From positions 1,650,001-1,714,000 of the forward strand of contig JAZGTH010000005.1 of NCBI GenBank assembly GCA_036877525.1: a stretch of 64,000 nucleotides of DNA, written 5' to 3'. The translations under genes were made by a program, and so were the position numbers. A model generated the notes under the pieces. The model was not told the DNA's origin and made no database searches. It saw nothing but the letters and a program-made list of their open reading frames with translations. Shown here in pieces: positions 47,883-60,780 of the stretch. The DNA is from Chromobotia macracanthus (taxonomy: Eukaryota; Chordata; Actinopteri; Cypriniformes; Botiidae). The first letter of the stretch is position 1. The number at the start of each line of letters is the position of its first letter.

Positions 47883-50800
47883 AACTTTAGAAATGAGAAG
47901 GCGAAACTGTTGAGGTTCAGCAGGAGATTTTCTAAAATTAATTTTTAACAATCATGATGGCAGTTGCAAAGAATGTTTTGACTCATAGTAATTGTTTTTT
48001 TTATGTGTAGAAGGCACAACAATATTATATTTGTTTTTGCAGCATGTAGAATAGTCCCTGAAAGGAGATATTTCTCAAATTAATGGAAACTTTGTCCATC
48101 AAACTATGTCCAAATCAGGGTAGATATACAGTAATACCTACCATACTACATTTTCATAGGTCAAAGTATGGCAGACATACAGCCATATCCTGGCTTAAAA
48201 TCTTAGCTATGTCTTAGAACATGGTAGATAGTTTCTAGCTATTTCAAGCAGATAAATAGCTGGTCCAAACTTATTTATTGGTTGACTGGTCATCATCTTG
48301 ACCCTATTAAACTCCTACTGTATCACCAGCTGGTAGCTAGTTTGTTGCTGATCAAATAGGATCTACCTGATCCAGTTTATGACTTGCTTGGAGAAACTAG
48401 AAACCAGCTACAGATATCTAGAACATAAGAGCTTAAGACTGATTTTCCAGTAGGGAATGTCGTGTTTGGCATCAACATTACTTGTATAATGCCAAAAATT
48501 GGTTCTAGCTGATCTTCAGACAAAGACATCCAAAGTTGCTTTAAGTAAAGACTGAAAACATTGTAGAAGTAAAACAACAGTCAAACATTGTTGAAGTCTG
48601 GGTGAAGATTCAGATCAATTACTTAATGTAAAAATTCAAGCTTCTAGACCCAAGTGTTTTAAAAACAGAAGAAAATCTGTGCATTATTATGCATAATTAA
48701 GCAAGCCATTTAGTTTGTCAACAAAAAACAGTGAACAAAAGCAAACACCATGAGCGATACTCCAAAGGCAGATGTTCTCAAGATGTGTCATCTTTAAAAG
48801 CCTGGCATAATGTGTGGGTTCATTAACATCATCACCATTGCAATTACAAGCACCTTCAGAGCTAGTCCTGACTTGTGCATTTGCAGGCACACACACTCAG
48901 ACGTGCATGTGTGAAATAGACAAATATGACACTTGCACTCCATTTCAACAACACTTTGCGATTACAGTCACATTGTAAAAGCCCAATTTATGTGGGAAGA
49001 CAAAATATTACTCTCCTCTATTTGTTTTTATGAGAAGCTTTGATGAAGAAGAAATGTTCTTTCCCTCAGCCTCTTAACAATAGGAAACAAAGTGACTTTA
49101 AACTCACATTAGAGTTTGCTGCTAGGCAACTGAGAGTGGAAGCCTACCAGCTACAACTCCGCAAATTTACACTTGCCATTCTTAAGAGATTGAAGTTCCA
49201 TGTATTCCCCAAAGTAATTTGCAGTTAGGTGACCTATGATATTTGACACTAACTAATGCAGTATCATCTTTTCTCTTGCTGTTACACAATTTCATATCAG
49301 ATATGTTCATGGATGAGGTAATGAAATAAAGTGATATGGGACAGAGGAGACCCACCTCTTCCCCCCCAAAGATAATCACAAACAGATCAAGAACGGAAGA
49401 TTATCGTGAGAGGGCCCAGCAACCCTAGTGGCACCCCTGCATACAAGTAATAAAAAACAGTTAAAAAAGCAAAGTAAAAAAATCGCTTATTGCACCTTTA
49501 ACATGGATGACAAGTTTAAATTCAAATCAACTGTAGGAACAAGCTACAAAGGTTTCATCATCCTCAGCACCCTGATTCACTCTGATTGTGAATCAGGGTA
49601 GACACTGATCTTGTATGTATTTGCTCAATAACTGATTTTTGATCAAAAAAGTTACGAATTGCAGATTTTAGATAGTTGTCTCTGCATATGAATTTGGAAA
49701 ACACACGTTACCACAGAAACAGGGTGGAGGATTTTTTATTGGAGATTTATATCATATTTATATTAAGACCCCTTTCTTTCTCACAAAAACTAATAACAGT
49801 GCTTTCCAGAAAACTGCTCCCAGACTGTTCCAGAGAGACCTGTTTATTGAGAAAACCCAACTATTCTTCTGATTAAGTGAGCTTACTCATAAAAATGCTG
49901 TGACTGTCACCTAAATGATAAATCATGTCCTTGATAAAACTATAAAAAACTCTTAATCATTCAGCAAATAACAACTGCCTAACTAATAACACAGGGTCAC
50001 GCAGGTTACTGTGAGTATCTTGACCTTACAAATAATTTACTTACAAATAAATGTGTAATTAATAACATATATGAAAATATATTTACAAATCAGTAAACCA
50101 AATTGCATGTTCATTTAGTTTGAACATCGTGTTTTGGCTTGAAGCTGAAAAGAAACTTTTATTTCCTCATGGAAATTTTGTATTAGTTACAAATCAGCTA
50201 ATAAAATATTTCAAATCAAATCTTGTGTTCAGTAATTTACTTATGTGGTATGTAGCCATGTAGCAAGTGGGATAATTATTTATCCCAGCCATTATCATCT
50301 AACTTCATATGCATTTTTTTAAAGGTATAACAGGCACTAGTCCAAAAAATAGCCCTATACTTTTGCAGATGTTCCTGTATTTTAGGTCAGGGTCTTAAAT
50401 GAAAGGTAAAAGTAACAGGGCCTTTTAGGAGACCAACACTTGGTCAAAGGCTCTTGAGTGACAGAATTGTCTTATGCACTTATGCAATTGATAAACTAGG
50501 TTTTTTTTTCTGAGTACATTTTCTGAGTACATTTCCACTAATGAAGTTATTTAGCTGTTTTGTTCTATAATAGCATTAATGGTTCTTGCGCATTAAGCAT
50601 CTACTGTAGTTCACAAAGGATTTTGTGTTTTTCTGGTGCATATTTGCTATATTTTGTTCACCTGTTCTTTAAGGTATTGATTACGCAACAATAACATGGG
50701 AACCAATGAACGTTTGACTGGCCCCCTTAGGTGTGAAAGCACATCCAGTAGCTGACAAAAAAAGTATTATATTTACTGTAATATTGTAAATCCTATAATC

Positions 50801-51240
50801 TAACACAATATACCAATTAGTATATAAGTCCAAGTAATTCAAAACAAAACTAAAATTATCTTCCTCCCAATACTGATTACGTGAAAACATAACACTACCT
50901 GACCATATAATGCCTGCCAACAGTCTGCCAACCAGCACCATTTTCCACTGTGAGAAATCCTATTAATCCTAGTCAAATTTTAATCAGGCTGTATCGTAAT
51001 GAAAGAATTTATTCAATTAAAATGCAAATGGACCTTTGTTTCTGCTTGATGTGGCTGATCAGGAAAAATACTTGGGCTTCATGTGTTTGTGTTCAGAACA
51101 ACACTACACTTTTTAAATGGATAGAACAATATAGTTGATATAATTTTCTGCTGAAGTACACGGACAAATATTAATATGAAAATAAATATGTAATTTAACC
51201 CAATATATAGACAGCATTTTTCATGTATTGTACTCTACTG
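47883..51240. other. Intergenic, no gene seen
   Basis: AT-rich, mostly unique-looking. A short duplication TTTCTGAGTACATTTTCTGA occurs at about 50507-50535. No recognisable protein or RNA gene. Confidence 0.4.
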
Positions 51241-51245
51241 TCTTG

Positions 51246-51354
<109 letters not shown>

Positions 51355-52130
51355 TAGACTGCCTCTTTTGAAGGATGCAAGAAGTGTATCCTTTGCATCA
51401 TCCTATCACCCACAATCCTTTAAACACATTCCAAAAACATGTTGGGAAATGAGTCGGCACTGATCTTACCCAATTTCGCTGTTAAGACAAAAAATGTTTT
51501 CAGACATAAAGGAATTTAAGTTTTCTTTTATGTTGTTGCAAATGAATCACATACATTGAAACTTTGAAGAGAGAGGGTGAAGATTAAAGTTATGATGTGG
51601 CCAGACTCAGTTACTAGACCTTCTCATTCTAGCTAGTGAGTAGGAGGACTCTAGCATATCCATATCCTTTTGTAACTATTGAAACCTTTCTGGATTAGCT
51701 TCCAAATTGACGTCGTGGCTACAGACTGTCTGTTGACATTATAAAAAGCAGAAGGAGAGTGACATCTGCTGGCTGCTGGCTAGTAAAACAACAACATAAT
51801 ATATATCTTAAAAGAATCTGTGTACACTTTATTAGTTACACTATCTTGGACATATATTTTCTGACAACTTCACTTTTTAGAACTATGTAACCATGCTGTA
51901 AGCCTACTGCATACCAACTACAAAATGTACAGTGTCTGACAGAACCTACAGATTTAATTATATGTTAAAATTATATGTGTGTTCTGTGTGTCATTTATCT
52001 AAAATAATAGAAAAATGCAGAAACCCTGAAAGATATTCTGTTTATTGATCAACAGTGCTCTAATGCTGCACCAGATGGGGCTATATTCTTAAATTACTCA
52101 GTATAATTCTTGTACCAAATAATTTTAGAG
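51355..52130. other. Intergenic, no gene seen
   Basis: No coding or repeat family recognised between the microsatellite and the SINE. Confidence 0.4.
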
Positions 52131-52350
52131 GCAAGGGGGCAGTTGTGAACTTGCTGGTTAGTGAGTTGGGCTTGTAAACAAAAGATTGCTGGTTTGATTC
52201 CAGCACTGGCAAGTAGCAACTGAAGTGCCTTTGAGCAAGGCACCTAACCCCTGATTGCTCCCTGGGTGCAGCAGCGCTGCCCACCTCTGAGTGTGCGTGT
52301 TCACGACTTGCAGTGTGTGTTCACTCCTCACCAGTGATGGGTTAAATGCA
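52131..52350 (+). mobile_element. V-SINE-like element, near full length
   Basis: GGGGGCAGTTGTGAACTTGC head with tRNA-like B box (GATTGCTGGTTTGATTCC), central GAAGTGCCTTTGAGCAAGGC, and tail TTCACTCCTCACCAGTGATG followed by GGTTAAATGCAG. Same family as the copies at 11.8 and 25.7 kb. Confidence 0.8.
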
Positions 52351-54330
52351 GTTTATTCTATCCTAAGCTGATTTAGATATTCTATCCTAAACTGATTTGT
52401 AAATTATTTCAAATGATTTGGGATGTTTGCCATGAAATGAAGAGACTAGATTAAGGCGAGTCAGGGGAAAAACAAACTTTTAAAAGGGATGGGCCTTTAA
52501 AGACCTGAATTGTTAGAGTACTCATACGTAGGCTTGTCAGCACACAGTATACTCTGCCATGATGAGCAGGAGAGCTATTTACATGATCAGGTGTTTCCTC
52601 AGGCTGAAGCGAAACACAATGAACATAACAGAAGTCTTGAATGTAAAGTCCCTCCATTGCCGTAAGAGAGATCTTTAGTGGAGCCAGGCAATGAGTTTAG
52701 GTGACAGCCACACAAAGGGACAAAACTGGTCTGTTTGAAATTGAGAAGAGCAGTTATGACTCTGGGAATAATCTGAGATTTTAATGAGACATTTGAATGG
52801 TGTTTAGTGAATGAGATTGTTTCACTGCCAGTGGGTTTGGCAGATCCCTTTTTTCAACACAGATAAGAATGACAACTTGGAGTCCTTCCATTTGATATTT
52901 GATCTAAGTGTACGTCTCTATCACAGTGTAGATACACATAATAAGAATATAATTGGGAATGATTGCTTGAACTTTCAAGCTGAGAGGAAAAATTGACACT
53001 TATTATATCCCATTATGCTGCCTTTGAGAGATAAACGTCAAACAATGTTAGCCATGTTATTCTAGGATTGCTAGGTCTTAGTGAGACTTTTATACAGTTA
53101 TCAGTGTTGCGATGATTTTATTGATAGTCAAGTGGGGAAAAGAAAAAAAAGACTTTAAAATTTACAATTGTTTTTTACAGGAAGTCATTCAGCATACAGA
53201 CTTTCAAGTCTGGATTTTTTACAGATTTTTTAGTCAAGACTGTGTGGGTCATATTTCACCCCAAAATCAAAAGGTAGAATTATCATATTTTTCTTTACAT
53301 TTTACATTACAACATTTTATTACTGCTTAATTGTATTTAAAGTAATAATTCACATAAAAAATGTATCTATAATTTACTCACTTTTTGGAGCTTCAAGGTC
53401 TTGGGCACAATTCAATGCCATTACAAAGCTGGAAAGAGCCAGGATATTACTTAACATGATAGATTGTTATTGGCTAAAGAAACAAAGTGATATACACCTA
53501 TATGGCATGAAGGTGAGAACCTTCATTTTGGGCTGAAGTATTACCATGAATGTGTTTGTTTTTTGAGGGAGGGTGGGGAAGGTCCTGATATTTCAGTGAT
53601 ATTCATCCATATCAATCGGTGCCTACCTTGATTCTCTAGAACACTTGTTTCTCCATGTGACACTTTAAATACCTGAAAAGACCATATCCATTACTCATGA
53701 ATAGTGTCTGTAGCCCTGTGTTTGTCTCTGCATCAGCATTACTGACAGACTACAAACAAACAGACCCCTCCCAGCCAGTCCATTGCTTTCATCAGAGACA
53801 ATTAACTCAATTACTGCTCTGACATGTCCATGGTTTAATTATAATATATCTTTGTTTTTCAAGCTTTGTTCCAATAATGGCACCGAGGCTATATAAACAC
53901 GCAGTTTATGTTGAGGTAACCCATATAAACAAAATTGACAAAATGTGATTACAACTAAATGGGTCTTTTAAAATCACACATAGGGTCTGAAATGGGCCCA
54001 TAAAGGGGTGCTTTCATCTTAAGGACTCCTCAGAAAATGATGAAACTGCAGTTCTTTGTGGTTACACTGTTGTTTAGACATAGAGGTATTTATACATGGT
54101 TAACAGGCAACAGGAACATCTTTGGGGCCTGGGTCTGAAAAATCTTCTTTTAGCTCATCTAAAGTGCCATTTAGACTTGCGTTGTGTGTCTGTTTTAGAT
54201 TATTTTCTCTTGTGTGCTGTCCATTGTCAGATCATTTCGGTTTATGCCGCATACCTGACCCATCTAGTCTTGTCGTGTCTTGAGACTCTGGTCATTGCTT
54301 GTTGTTTTCCCTGTCTGTTTTCCCATTTTT
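52351..54330. other. Intergenic, no gene seen
   Basis: Unique-looking up to about 54.09 kb. From 54.09 to 54.33 kb the sequence becomes T/GTC-rich ahead of the gypsy gag and might include part of its 5' leader, but no LTR could be recognised. Confidence 0.4.
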
Positions 54331-54478
54331 TCTGTTACAGATCACCGCTCTGGTTCCCTCATCATCTCTCTCTCTCTCCCTCCCCGGATCCCGCAGTGCC
54401 ACTCCTGCCCCTCTCTCCCCAACCGCCCGCACCTCCACCCATCCACCGCTCAGCCGCTCTCCTGCTCTTCGTGTTCGG

Positions 54479-54653
54479 TTCCTAGATGGGCTGGAGGAGG
54501 ACATCCAGGACGAGATCGCCATCCGTGAGCCACCCAAGGACCTCAAGGCAGCTATCGACTTGGCTGTCGCTCACCCCCAAGCAGAAGCAACAGTGCCTGG
54601 TTCGGGGTCTCTGCCATTACTGTGGTTGGTCGAATCGCTTTGCCAGTTCCTGT
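54479..54653 (+). pseudogene. Gypsy gag C-terminus and broken zinc knuckle
   Basis: FLDGLEEDIQDEIAIREPPK followed by LKAAIDLAV is the end of the gag capsid. A frameshift and small deletion lead to LTPKQKQQCLVRGLCHYCGW and a C-x2-C-x4-R-x4-C knuckle (54612-54653), in which the zinc-binding His is replaced by Arg. Confidence 0.8.
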
Positions 54654-54779
54654 CCATTAAAAGACAAAGTCCATCGGTAGAGCGCAGAGTACTGATGGGC
54701 GGTATCTCCAAAACCTCTCCTCCCTCTTCTTTATGTTATCTTGAAGTTTCTGTTTCATTTCAGAATACCTCAGATCTGG

Positions 54780-55090
54780 CGCAGGCGCTCCTGGATTCAG
54801 AGGGCAGAGGGGAACTTCATGGACATACATTTTGCCACCAGGTGGGGAATACCATCCATTCCCCTTTCAGATCCCCTCCCCGCCTGGTCCCTGGCTGATT
54901 GTCCCCTCACCACCATCACCTACACCACCCCCTCTTTGAGTCTAGTCATCTCGGGCAATCATTGTGAGGAGATTGTGCTATTTCTTATTGAGTTGCATAG
55001 CTCCCATATAATCCTGGTCCATCCTTGGCTGCTTCAGCACAATCCCCACGTTGATTGGTCAAGACGATCCATTTTAGCTTGGAGTCTTTC
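54780..55090 (+). pseudogene. Gypsy protease remnant
   Basis: AEGNFMDIHFATRWGIPSIP and LVISGNHCEEIVLFLIELHS, then IILVHPWLLQHNPHVDWSRR, follow the retropepsin layout with the HPWL block. The DSGA catalytic box is broken by a frameshift: DS is readable in one frame (LLDSEG), AEGN in the next. Confidence 0.75.
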
Positions 55091-55139
55091 ATGTCTAGTG
55101 TCTTGCCTGGGTGCTGCCTCTCCCCCCCTTACTGTTTCA

Positions 55140-55880
55140 GGTCCAGGCAGCGGATCTCACCAGGGTCATGGCGGAATACCGAGATCTTCAGCTGGTCTTA
55201 AGCAAGTCCCGGGTCATGTCATTACCACCTCACCAGCACTATGATTGCGCCATAGATCTCCTCCCAGGCACTTCCCCGCCCGGGGTTGATTATACTCCCT
55301 GTCGGGTCCAGAAAGAGAGGCTATGGACAAATATATCAGTCCCTCAAGGCCGGTCTCATCCGTCCCTCCTCTTCCCCAGCTGGTGCAGGGTTCTTCTTCG
55401 TCCAGAAGAAGGACGGCTCCCTGCGCCCCTGTATTGATTATCGACATCACTGTCAAGAATCAGTATTCCCCCACTGTTGATGTCGTCAGCCTTCAAGCTA
55501 TTGCAGGGAGCTCGGGTCTTCACCAAGTTAGACCTCTGCAACGCCTATCATCTCATTTGCATCTGGGAGTGGGATGAGTGAAAGACAGCATTTAACACCC
55601 CCACGGGACATTTTGAATACTGGGTCCTGCCATTTGGCTTGACTTATGCCTCTGCTGTCTTCCAAAATCTCATAAACGACATGTTGAGAGATATGGTAAA
55701 TAAATTTGTTTTGTCTACCTATATGATATCTTAATTTTCTCTCCCTCTCTCCAAGGCCATACTCAACATGTTAGGAGAGTTCTCGAGTGGCTCTTGGCCA
55801 ATCAACTGTATGTCAACGCGGAAAAGTGCGAGTTACATGCCAAGTCGGTTTCGCTTCTTGGTCATATTATTTCAGCCCAA
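55140..55880 (+). pseudogene. Gypsy reverse transcriptase remnant
   Basis: Motifs in several frames: AGLIRPSSSPAGAGFFFVQK, KDGSLRPCIDYR, VFTKLDLCNAYHLI, FNTPTGHFEYWVLPFGLTYA and LLANQLYVNAEKCELHAKSV. The catalytic YLDD reads YLYD (TAC CTA TAT GAT) right after a one-base deletion, and about a dozen residues near the CIDYR box are lost. Not translatable. Confidence 0.85.
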
Positions 55881-56059
55881 GGTGTCGAACCTCTAAGGTA
55901 TGGGCCGTTGCTGAATGGCCAGTCCACGACTCCCACAAGGGGCTGCAACACTTCCTGGGGTTCACCAATTTAATACCTGCCTTCTGCCTTTGATAAACTC
56001 AAGTCCCGTTTTGTCACTGCTCCTGTTCTCTGTTTTCCAGACCCTGAACGATAATTAAT

Positions 56060-56460
56060 TGTGGATTTTGATGCCTCTGACATGGGCCATCCTTGGCTTC
56101 GATGCCTCTGACGTGGGAGTCGGTACGGTCCTGTCCCAATGGTTTGAGAGTGATGGGAAGGTGCATCCCTGCTCCTTTTTCTCCGGCTGAGCCCTGCTGA
56201 ACGAAACTATGACATTGGTAACCGGGAGTTGTTGGCGGTCAAGTTGGCTCTGGAAGAGTGGCGCCATTGGTTGGAGGAAGCAGTGCAGCCCTTCTTGGTC
56301 TGGACGGATCATAAGAACCTTGAGTACATCCGTTTAGCCAAGAGGCTGAGCTCACGACAGGCCCGTTCGGCATTCTTCTTTGGTCGGTTTAACTTCTCCC
56401 TCTCATTCCGGCCGGGTCCTAAAAATGTCAAACCTGATGCCCTCTCTCATGCGTTTGAGT
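56060..56460 (+). pseudogene. Gypsy RNase H remnant
   Basis: FDASD at about 56070 and again ASDVGVGTVLSQW at 56101: the segment with the first catalytic Asp is duplicated over about 31 bp. Then ELLAVKLALEEWRHWLEEAV, VWTDHKNLEYIRLAKRLSSR and FGRFNFSLSFRPGPKNVKPD follow in an intact stretch from 56229 to 56717, including the TDHKNL box. Confidence 0.85.
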
Positions 56461-56629
56461 CCTCCAGGGAGCGGGCTCTGGCTGAGACCATCCTGAGACC
56501 AGGCATGGTGGTAAGGTCGCTCTCTTGGGGGATTGAACGCCGGGTGAAGATGGCCGGACGAGGGGTCGAGGTTCTAGAAGGGTGTCCTGAGGGCAGACTG
56601 TTTGTGCTGTCTGCGCTGCAGCCTAATGT

Positions 56630-56873
56630 CCTTCAGTGGGACCATTCAAACAAGCTGACTTGCCATCCTGGGATTCAGCAGTTGCTGGGATTCAGCAATT
56701 TTGGTGGCCTTCCATGAGGGCTGACGTCAGGCAGTTTGTGTTCGCATGCTCCGTCTGTGCACAAAATAAGACCTCCTTTGCACCTCCCTCTGGTCTGCAC
56801 CTCTCTCTGGTCTCAAGGCTTTGGTTCCATCGGCGCTAGCTTTTGTCAGGCGCTGTAGACACACCTGGAAGCT
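56630..56873 (+). pseudogene. Gypsy integrase, catalytic core deleted
   Basis: The zinc-binding N-domain is visible as HSNKLTCHPG and, one frame on, FWWPSMRADVRQFVFACSVC (Cys pair 56747-56758). After NKTSFAPPSG the sequence jumps within about 20 nt to VPSALAFVRRCRHTWK, which belongs far downstream near the integrase C-terminus. The whole DDE core is missing. The relic ends near 56873. Confidence 0.8.
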
Positions 56874-59435
56874 GCTGGAAAGACTGAAAACTATTAACAG
56901 TCTGGTTACATGCATTTTTTTAAATGAACATAATGCAATGTGTTATTATATACCTGGAACAGAAAATGAAATGAGAACATCAAAACTGCAACTTTCTTTT
57001 ATAGCTCTACAGTATTATTGTGTTTGTTTCCTCAGGCATTTGAAAATCATCTGAAATAGGCATAGTACACAAGGTGATGTGTACCTAGTGAAATTATTTT
57101 CCAGTCAATACACTAGCCACACTAGTTTACATTGAGAAATTGCGAGAACGGAAAGCAGTTAGGCATGTAGGGTGCTCTTTATGTTTTATCTTGACTGTAT
57201 TTATAATTTCATAGTTTTTCCAGGGACAAAATTCTTGAAAAGCATTGAATCTGGGCCAAAGGAGTGGTGTCACTTACTGCCAGTGCTAAGCATCTCACAG
57301 AGGATGAAGTGTATGTCTGTTGGGAGCTGATGACATTTATCATTTCCAGTCATACCGTGGGCTTCCAGCACATGTCCCATGTTATATACTCTACCTTTTG
57401 AGCAGGTTTTCTTGTCCTTACATAAATCATTGACACTGGCATGTATGGATATGCCTGTTAGAATTCACGATATGATCATTTCATCAACTCATGTACCTTG
57501 TGCTATTAATATATCGGTCTGATTACAATCCCAAAGATAATTACTTTTACAGTTATTGTCACTTATGAACATCTTACAAATTTTTACACATAAGTAATAG
57601 AGCTAAATATAACAATCTAACTAAAATCCTACTGACAATTATTCATACAGATGACTGTTTAAATGTTTAAAATACTGATACACGTACTCAGAAATCATTT
57701 TACTTAAAATTAAAATTACATTTTATATTTAAACCAACAAATAAAATTAGCACATTTTATGTGCTAAATATTACAATAACGTAACCTAGCACCATGTGGC
57801 TAGGAGACTTAAGATTGTTTAACTGCACATGGGAAACTTAAGTAAATCAAACATAAACAAGTAAAACCAACAAGTCATCTGCTGGTGAGTCATTGATCTC
57901 AGAGGACACTTCAAGATCATCAGATCATATATTTTAGTGTAAAATAAAGTAATATGAAATGAATGATAATGTCTAAAGTAATATAAAGTGAATATAAAAT
58001 ATATCTGTATTCTCCAAATGTGCACACCTTCAGACTAAAAGTTCTGTTGTAGGTTTTTTAGCAAAGCCCTGTGGTGTAATCAAAAATTAACTTGACCAGA
58101 CATTAATGAATGTGTTCAAGATTTCAAGATTTTATTTAATTTCATTTTGATTTACATTTAACTGAAATGTAAATCAGTGAAATGTGAAATACTCTGTGCA
58201 AATGAATACTTTATTTTATTTGAAATGTCCATAAAATTAACCATAAACTACAAAAAAATAGCTACCATAGTAATTGTCAAATATACCATACAATAAATTG
58301 CTTAAAAATGAATTTGTATTTTTTTTCATATTTCGGAAAACTGTCAACAACAGACACATCTGCTGTTGTTACTTTTGGTAAATAAATATGACTGGGAGTA
58401 AACAAGCTGCTTGCAGTCCATTATAATAATGAATGCAGATCGTCCCACTGTGACACGAAGTAGCTTTTCCCTACTTCCGGTCTGTCACCATATTGTGAAA
58501 TAAGTCTATAGCTGTGCTTTTGTGGTATATAAAAACATCTTCATTAAGTCTCATAAGTATTGAAAGAGCAATATATGAGCAATACAGAAATACAAATACA
58601 GCAATACAAAACTGTGATGACATGGATGATTCACAAAATATGGGCACTTTCATATCCCAGTATTTTGTTTTTTCAAAATAAAACAAATAGATTTTAAATG
58701 AAATTTTTATGAATGAGTTAAAATTGTTTGTTTCACTTTTATTTTTCATATAACATTTTCAAATGTATACCCTATTTATATAATTTCTATATATGGTATT
58801 TCTATTTAAAAGTATAGATTTTACTGTTTCCTCTTACACCTTAAAATACTTCATATAAATAAAAGTATAAATACAGAGTAAAACATTTATGTCATAACTA
58901 TGACATTTTATAAATAAGAATTATCTAGTTCAATTTTTAACACAGAATCAATAAAACTGCCTTGTTGATTTTACAAAAAACTAACCTATAGGACTGAAAC
59001 ATCAAAAAGATATAAATATATGCACTGTTTAAATGTACAGTGGGGTCAGATTTTGAGTCATTGATCTACATTTTCATACAAGACTGGATGAGGAGCAAGC
59101 TATTTTTGAAGTTCCAAATCCCCAAGACTTAGAAACATAAGCCCAGATCATACACTGTCACACATCAACTGCAGGAGAGACAGTATAACCCTGAATTGAC
59201 ACATAGAACTTGCATGACTTCAAGACGTCAAGAATTGTGTCCAAAACTAATGCCACATTAACAAAAATGAAGCACAGAACAACAGAGGACACTTAAGGGT
59301 TCACCTGGGGTCAAGTTGATCTCATGTTTCAAAACAACAGTGACCAAGATCTATCTTTACAATGAAGTTAAAATAAATATAATAAATAAATATTTTCTGA
59401 GAAATTAAGAAGTTCAGAGACTTCTATGATTTATT
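56874..59435. other. Intergenic, no gene seen
   Basis: AT-rich unique-looking DNA. An imperfect hairpin (GACACGAAGTAG with CTACTTCCGGTCTGTC) lies at about 58450-58488. A GTACAGTGGGGTC start near 59036 might be an old Tc1-like end, but no partner was found. Confidence 0.4.

Positions 59436-59437
<2 letters not shown>

Positions 59438-59498
<61 letters not shown>
59438..59498. repeat. (AC)n/(AT)n microsatellite
   Basis: About 26 AC units followed by a short AT run. Confidence 0.95.
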
Positions 59499-59639
59499 TT
59501 TAAATTGCATTTGAACAATACAGAAAGCAAAGGATAACTTTTATACATTACAGCACTATAATGGATCCACTCAAACCTCTGTGCCAGCCTTTCAATATGC
59601 TTAAAACTTTAAAATAACCATCACAGGCTAATGTGTTAA

Positions 59640-60780
59640 AGCATGCCAAGTAGACAAGGCATCTAGAGAACACCTCCTCTTTAATTACCAGGATTACACC
59701 TCTTAAAGAGGTCTATGAATTGTTTATCTTTGAACACCTAATTATTGGCCATTCTGACAGAGAAGCAAATAAAGTATGATTCATATGTACAAATCGACCC
59801 CTCTTTGTAAACAGCAGTAAAACCTTGTTACACCCCTCAAGGCTTGTTCAGGTTCATTTGCATTTTATTATATGTTTATGGTAATTTACCCTCACTGAAA
59901 AGTTCTACGCAGCAATTAAAAGACACGGAGAACAAATAGAAAACAAAAAGTCAAAGTCTTTTTGTTTTCTATTTCTTCAATTTATTTTAGAATTTTAAAG
60001 GGAAATTTTTCAGATGATACTTAAATGAGACAACTGGAAATCAAAGAGCAACCTCTGAGCATTACCATTTTCCTCTGGTAGTTTAATATACTTACTCTAC
60101 TCTGCCAAGTAAATTAAACAAAAAGCGAACATTTCAAGAATGAAAAAATGACAAAAATTGGGGCAATTAATGAATAAATATTAGTCACAACAGCATAGCA
60201 GGAGTTATACTAAATGTAGTTCAGTGTTGTTTTTCATGGAAACAGCTTAAATTTGTGTTGGCTGTTCTTCTGTCTGTGACATTTCTCAACAGCTTGAGTG
60301 CACTCAGCTTGAGTGCTAATGTCTTATAGCTGTCATTAACACACCTGCTTCCAGGATTATAATGATAAACCTCTCACCAGGATGATGATCTTAACTGTTG
60401 TTAAACCTTTTTCAATCAGCCTTGACATTTTTCTGCATGACAGCCTGAACAAGGTTGTGAACTGATTTCTATTTTCGTGTTAGTATGTGCTATGCAAGGG
60501 TCAAACTGTGCCACGACTCGAATGCACCTGAGAGATGGGATAATTGCAAGGCTCTGGGCCAAACGTTCAGCCCTCTAAAACCCACGAGGGTCTGCTGCGG
60601 CGCCATGCATTGCAAAACATCTATTCTCTATTCCAGTAAAGAGTCATAGAAAGAGCAGTGCCCAGGGCATCATCAAGGTTAATCTGCTAAACACAATGTG
60701 ACAAAGCTGTGCCATAAAAGGCTGTGCCGTTTGCACAGGACCAAGAGGTGTTTCTTGAAAGAGAAGAAGGGCTTATTGTT
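59640..60780. promoter_or_regulatory. Candidate conserved non-coding region
   Basis: Unique sequence with higher complexity than its AT-rich surroundings, no coding frame and many short TAATTA-, TTTGCAT- and CAGCTG-like words; 60470-60760 is notably GC-balanced. It lies downstream of nsg2, where the human locus leads into the MSX2 gene desert. Regulatory function is inference only. Confidence 0.25.
59934..59974. repeat. Perfect 17-bp hairpin
   Basis: AAATAGAAAACAAAAAG (59934-59950) and its exact reverse complement (59958-59974) with a 7-nt loop. Confidence 0.8.

Larger units (their letters stand above)
54350..56873 (+). mobile_element. Ty3/gypsy LTR retrotransposon relic (no LTRs seen)
   Basis: Order gag - zinc knuckle - protease - RT - RNase H - integrase, all on the plus strand, in a 2.5-kb stretch broken by many frameshifts. 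A full gypsy of this type would be about 5 kb. The integrase core is deleted and no LTR, primer site or polypurine tract is recognised. Motif order and wording match a common fish gypsy family. Individual parts are annotated below. Confidence 0.85.

Noticed and set aside
58110..58150. Antisense LINE 3' tail (TTCAAGATTTCAAGATTTTA)
   Set aside because: Too short and too low in complexity to separate from chance.
59036..59160. Tc1-like terminus starting TACAGTGGGGTC
   Set aside because: Only a dozen bases resemble such a terminus and no partner end or transposase was seen.
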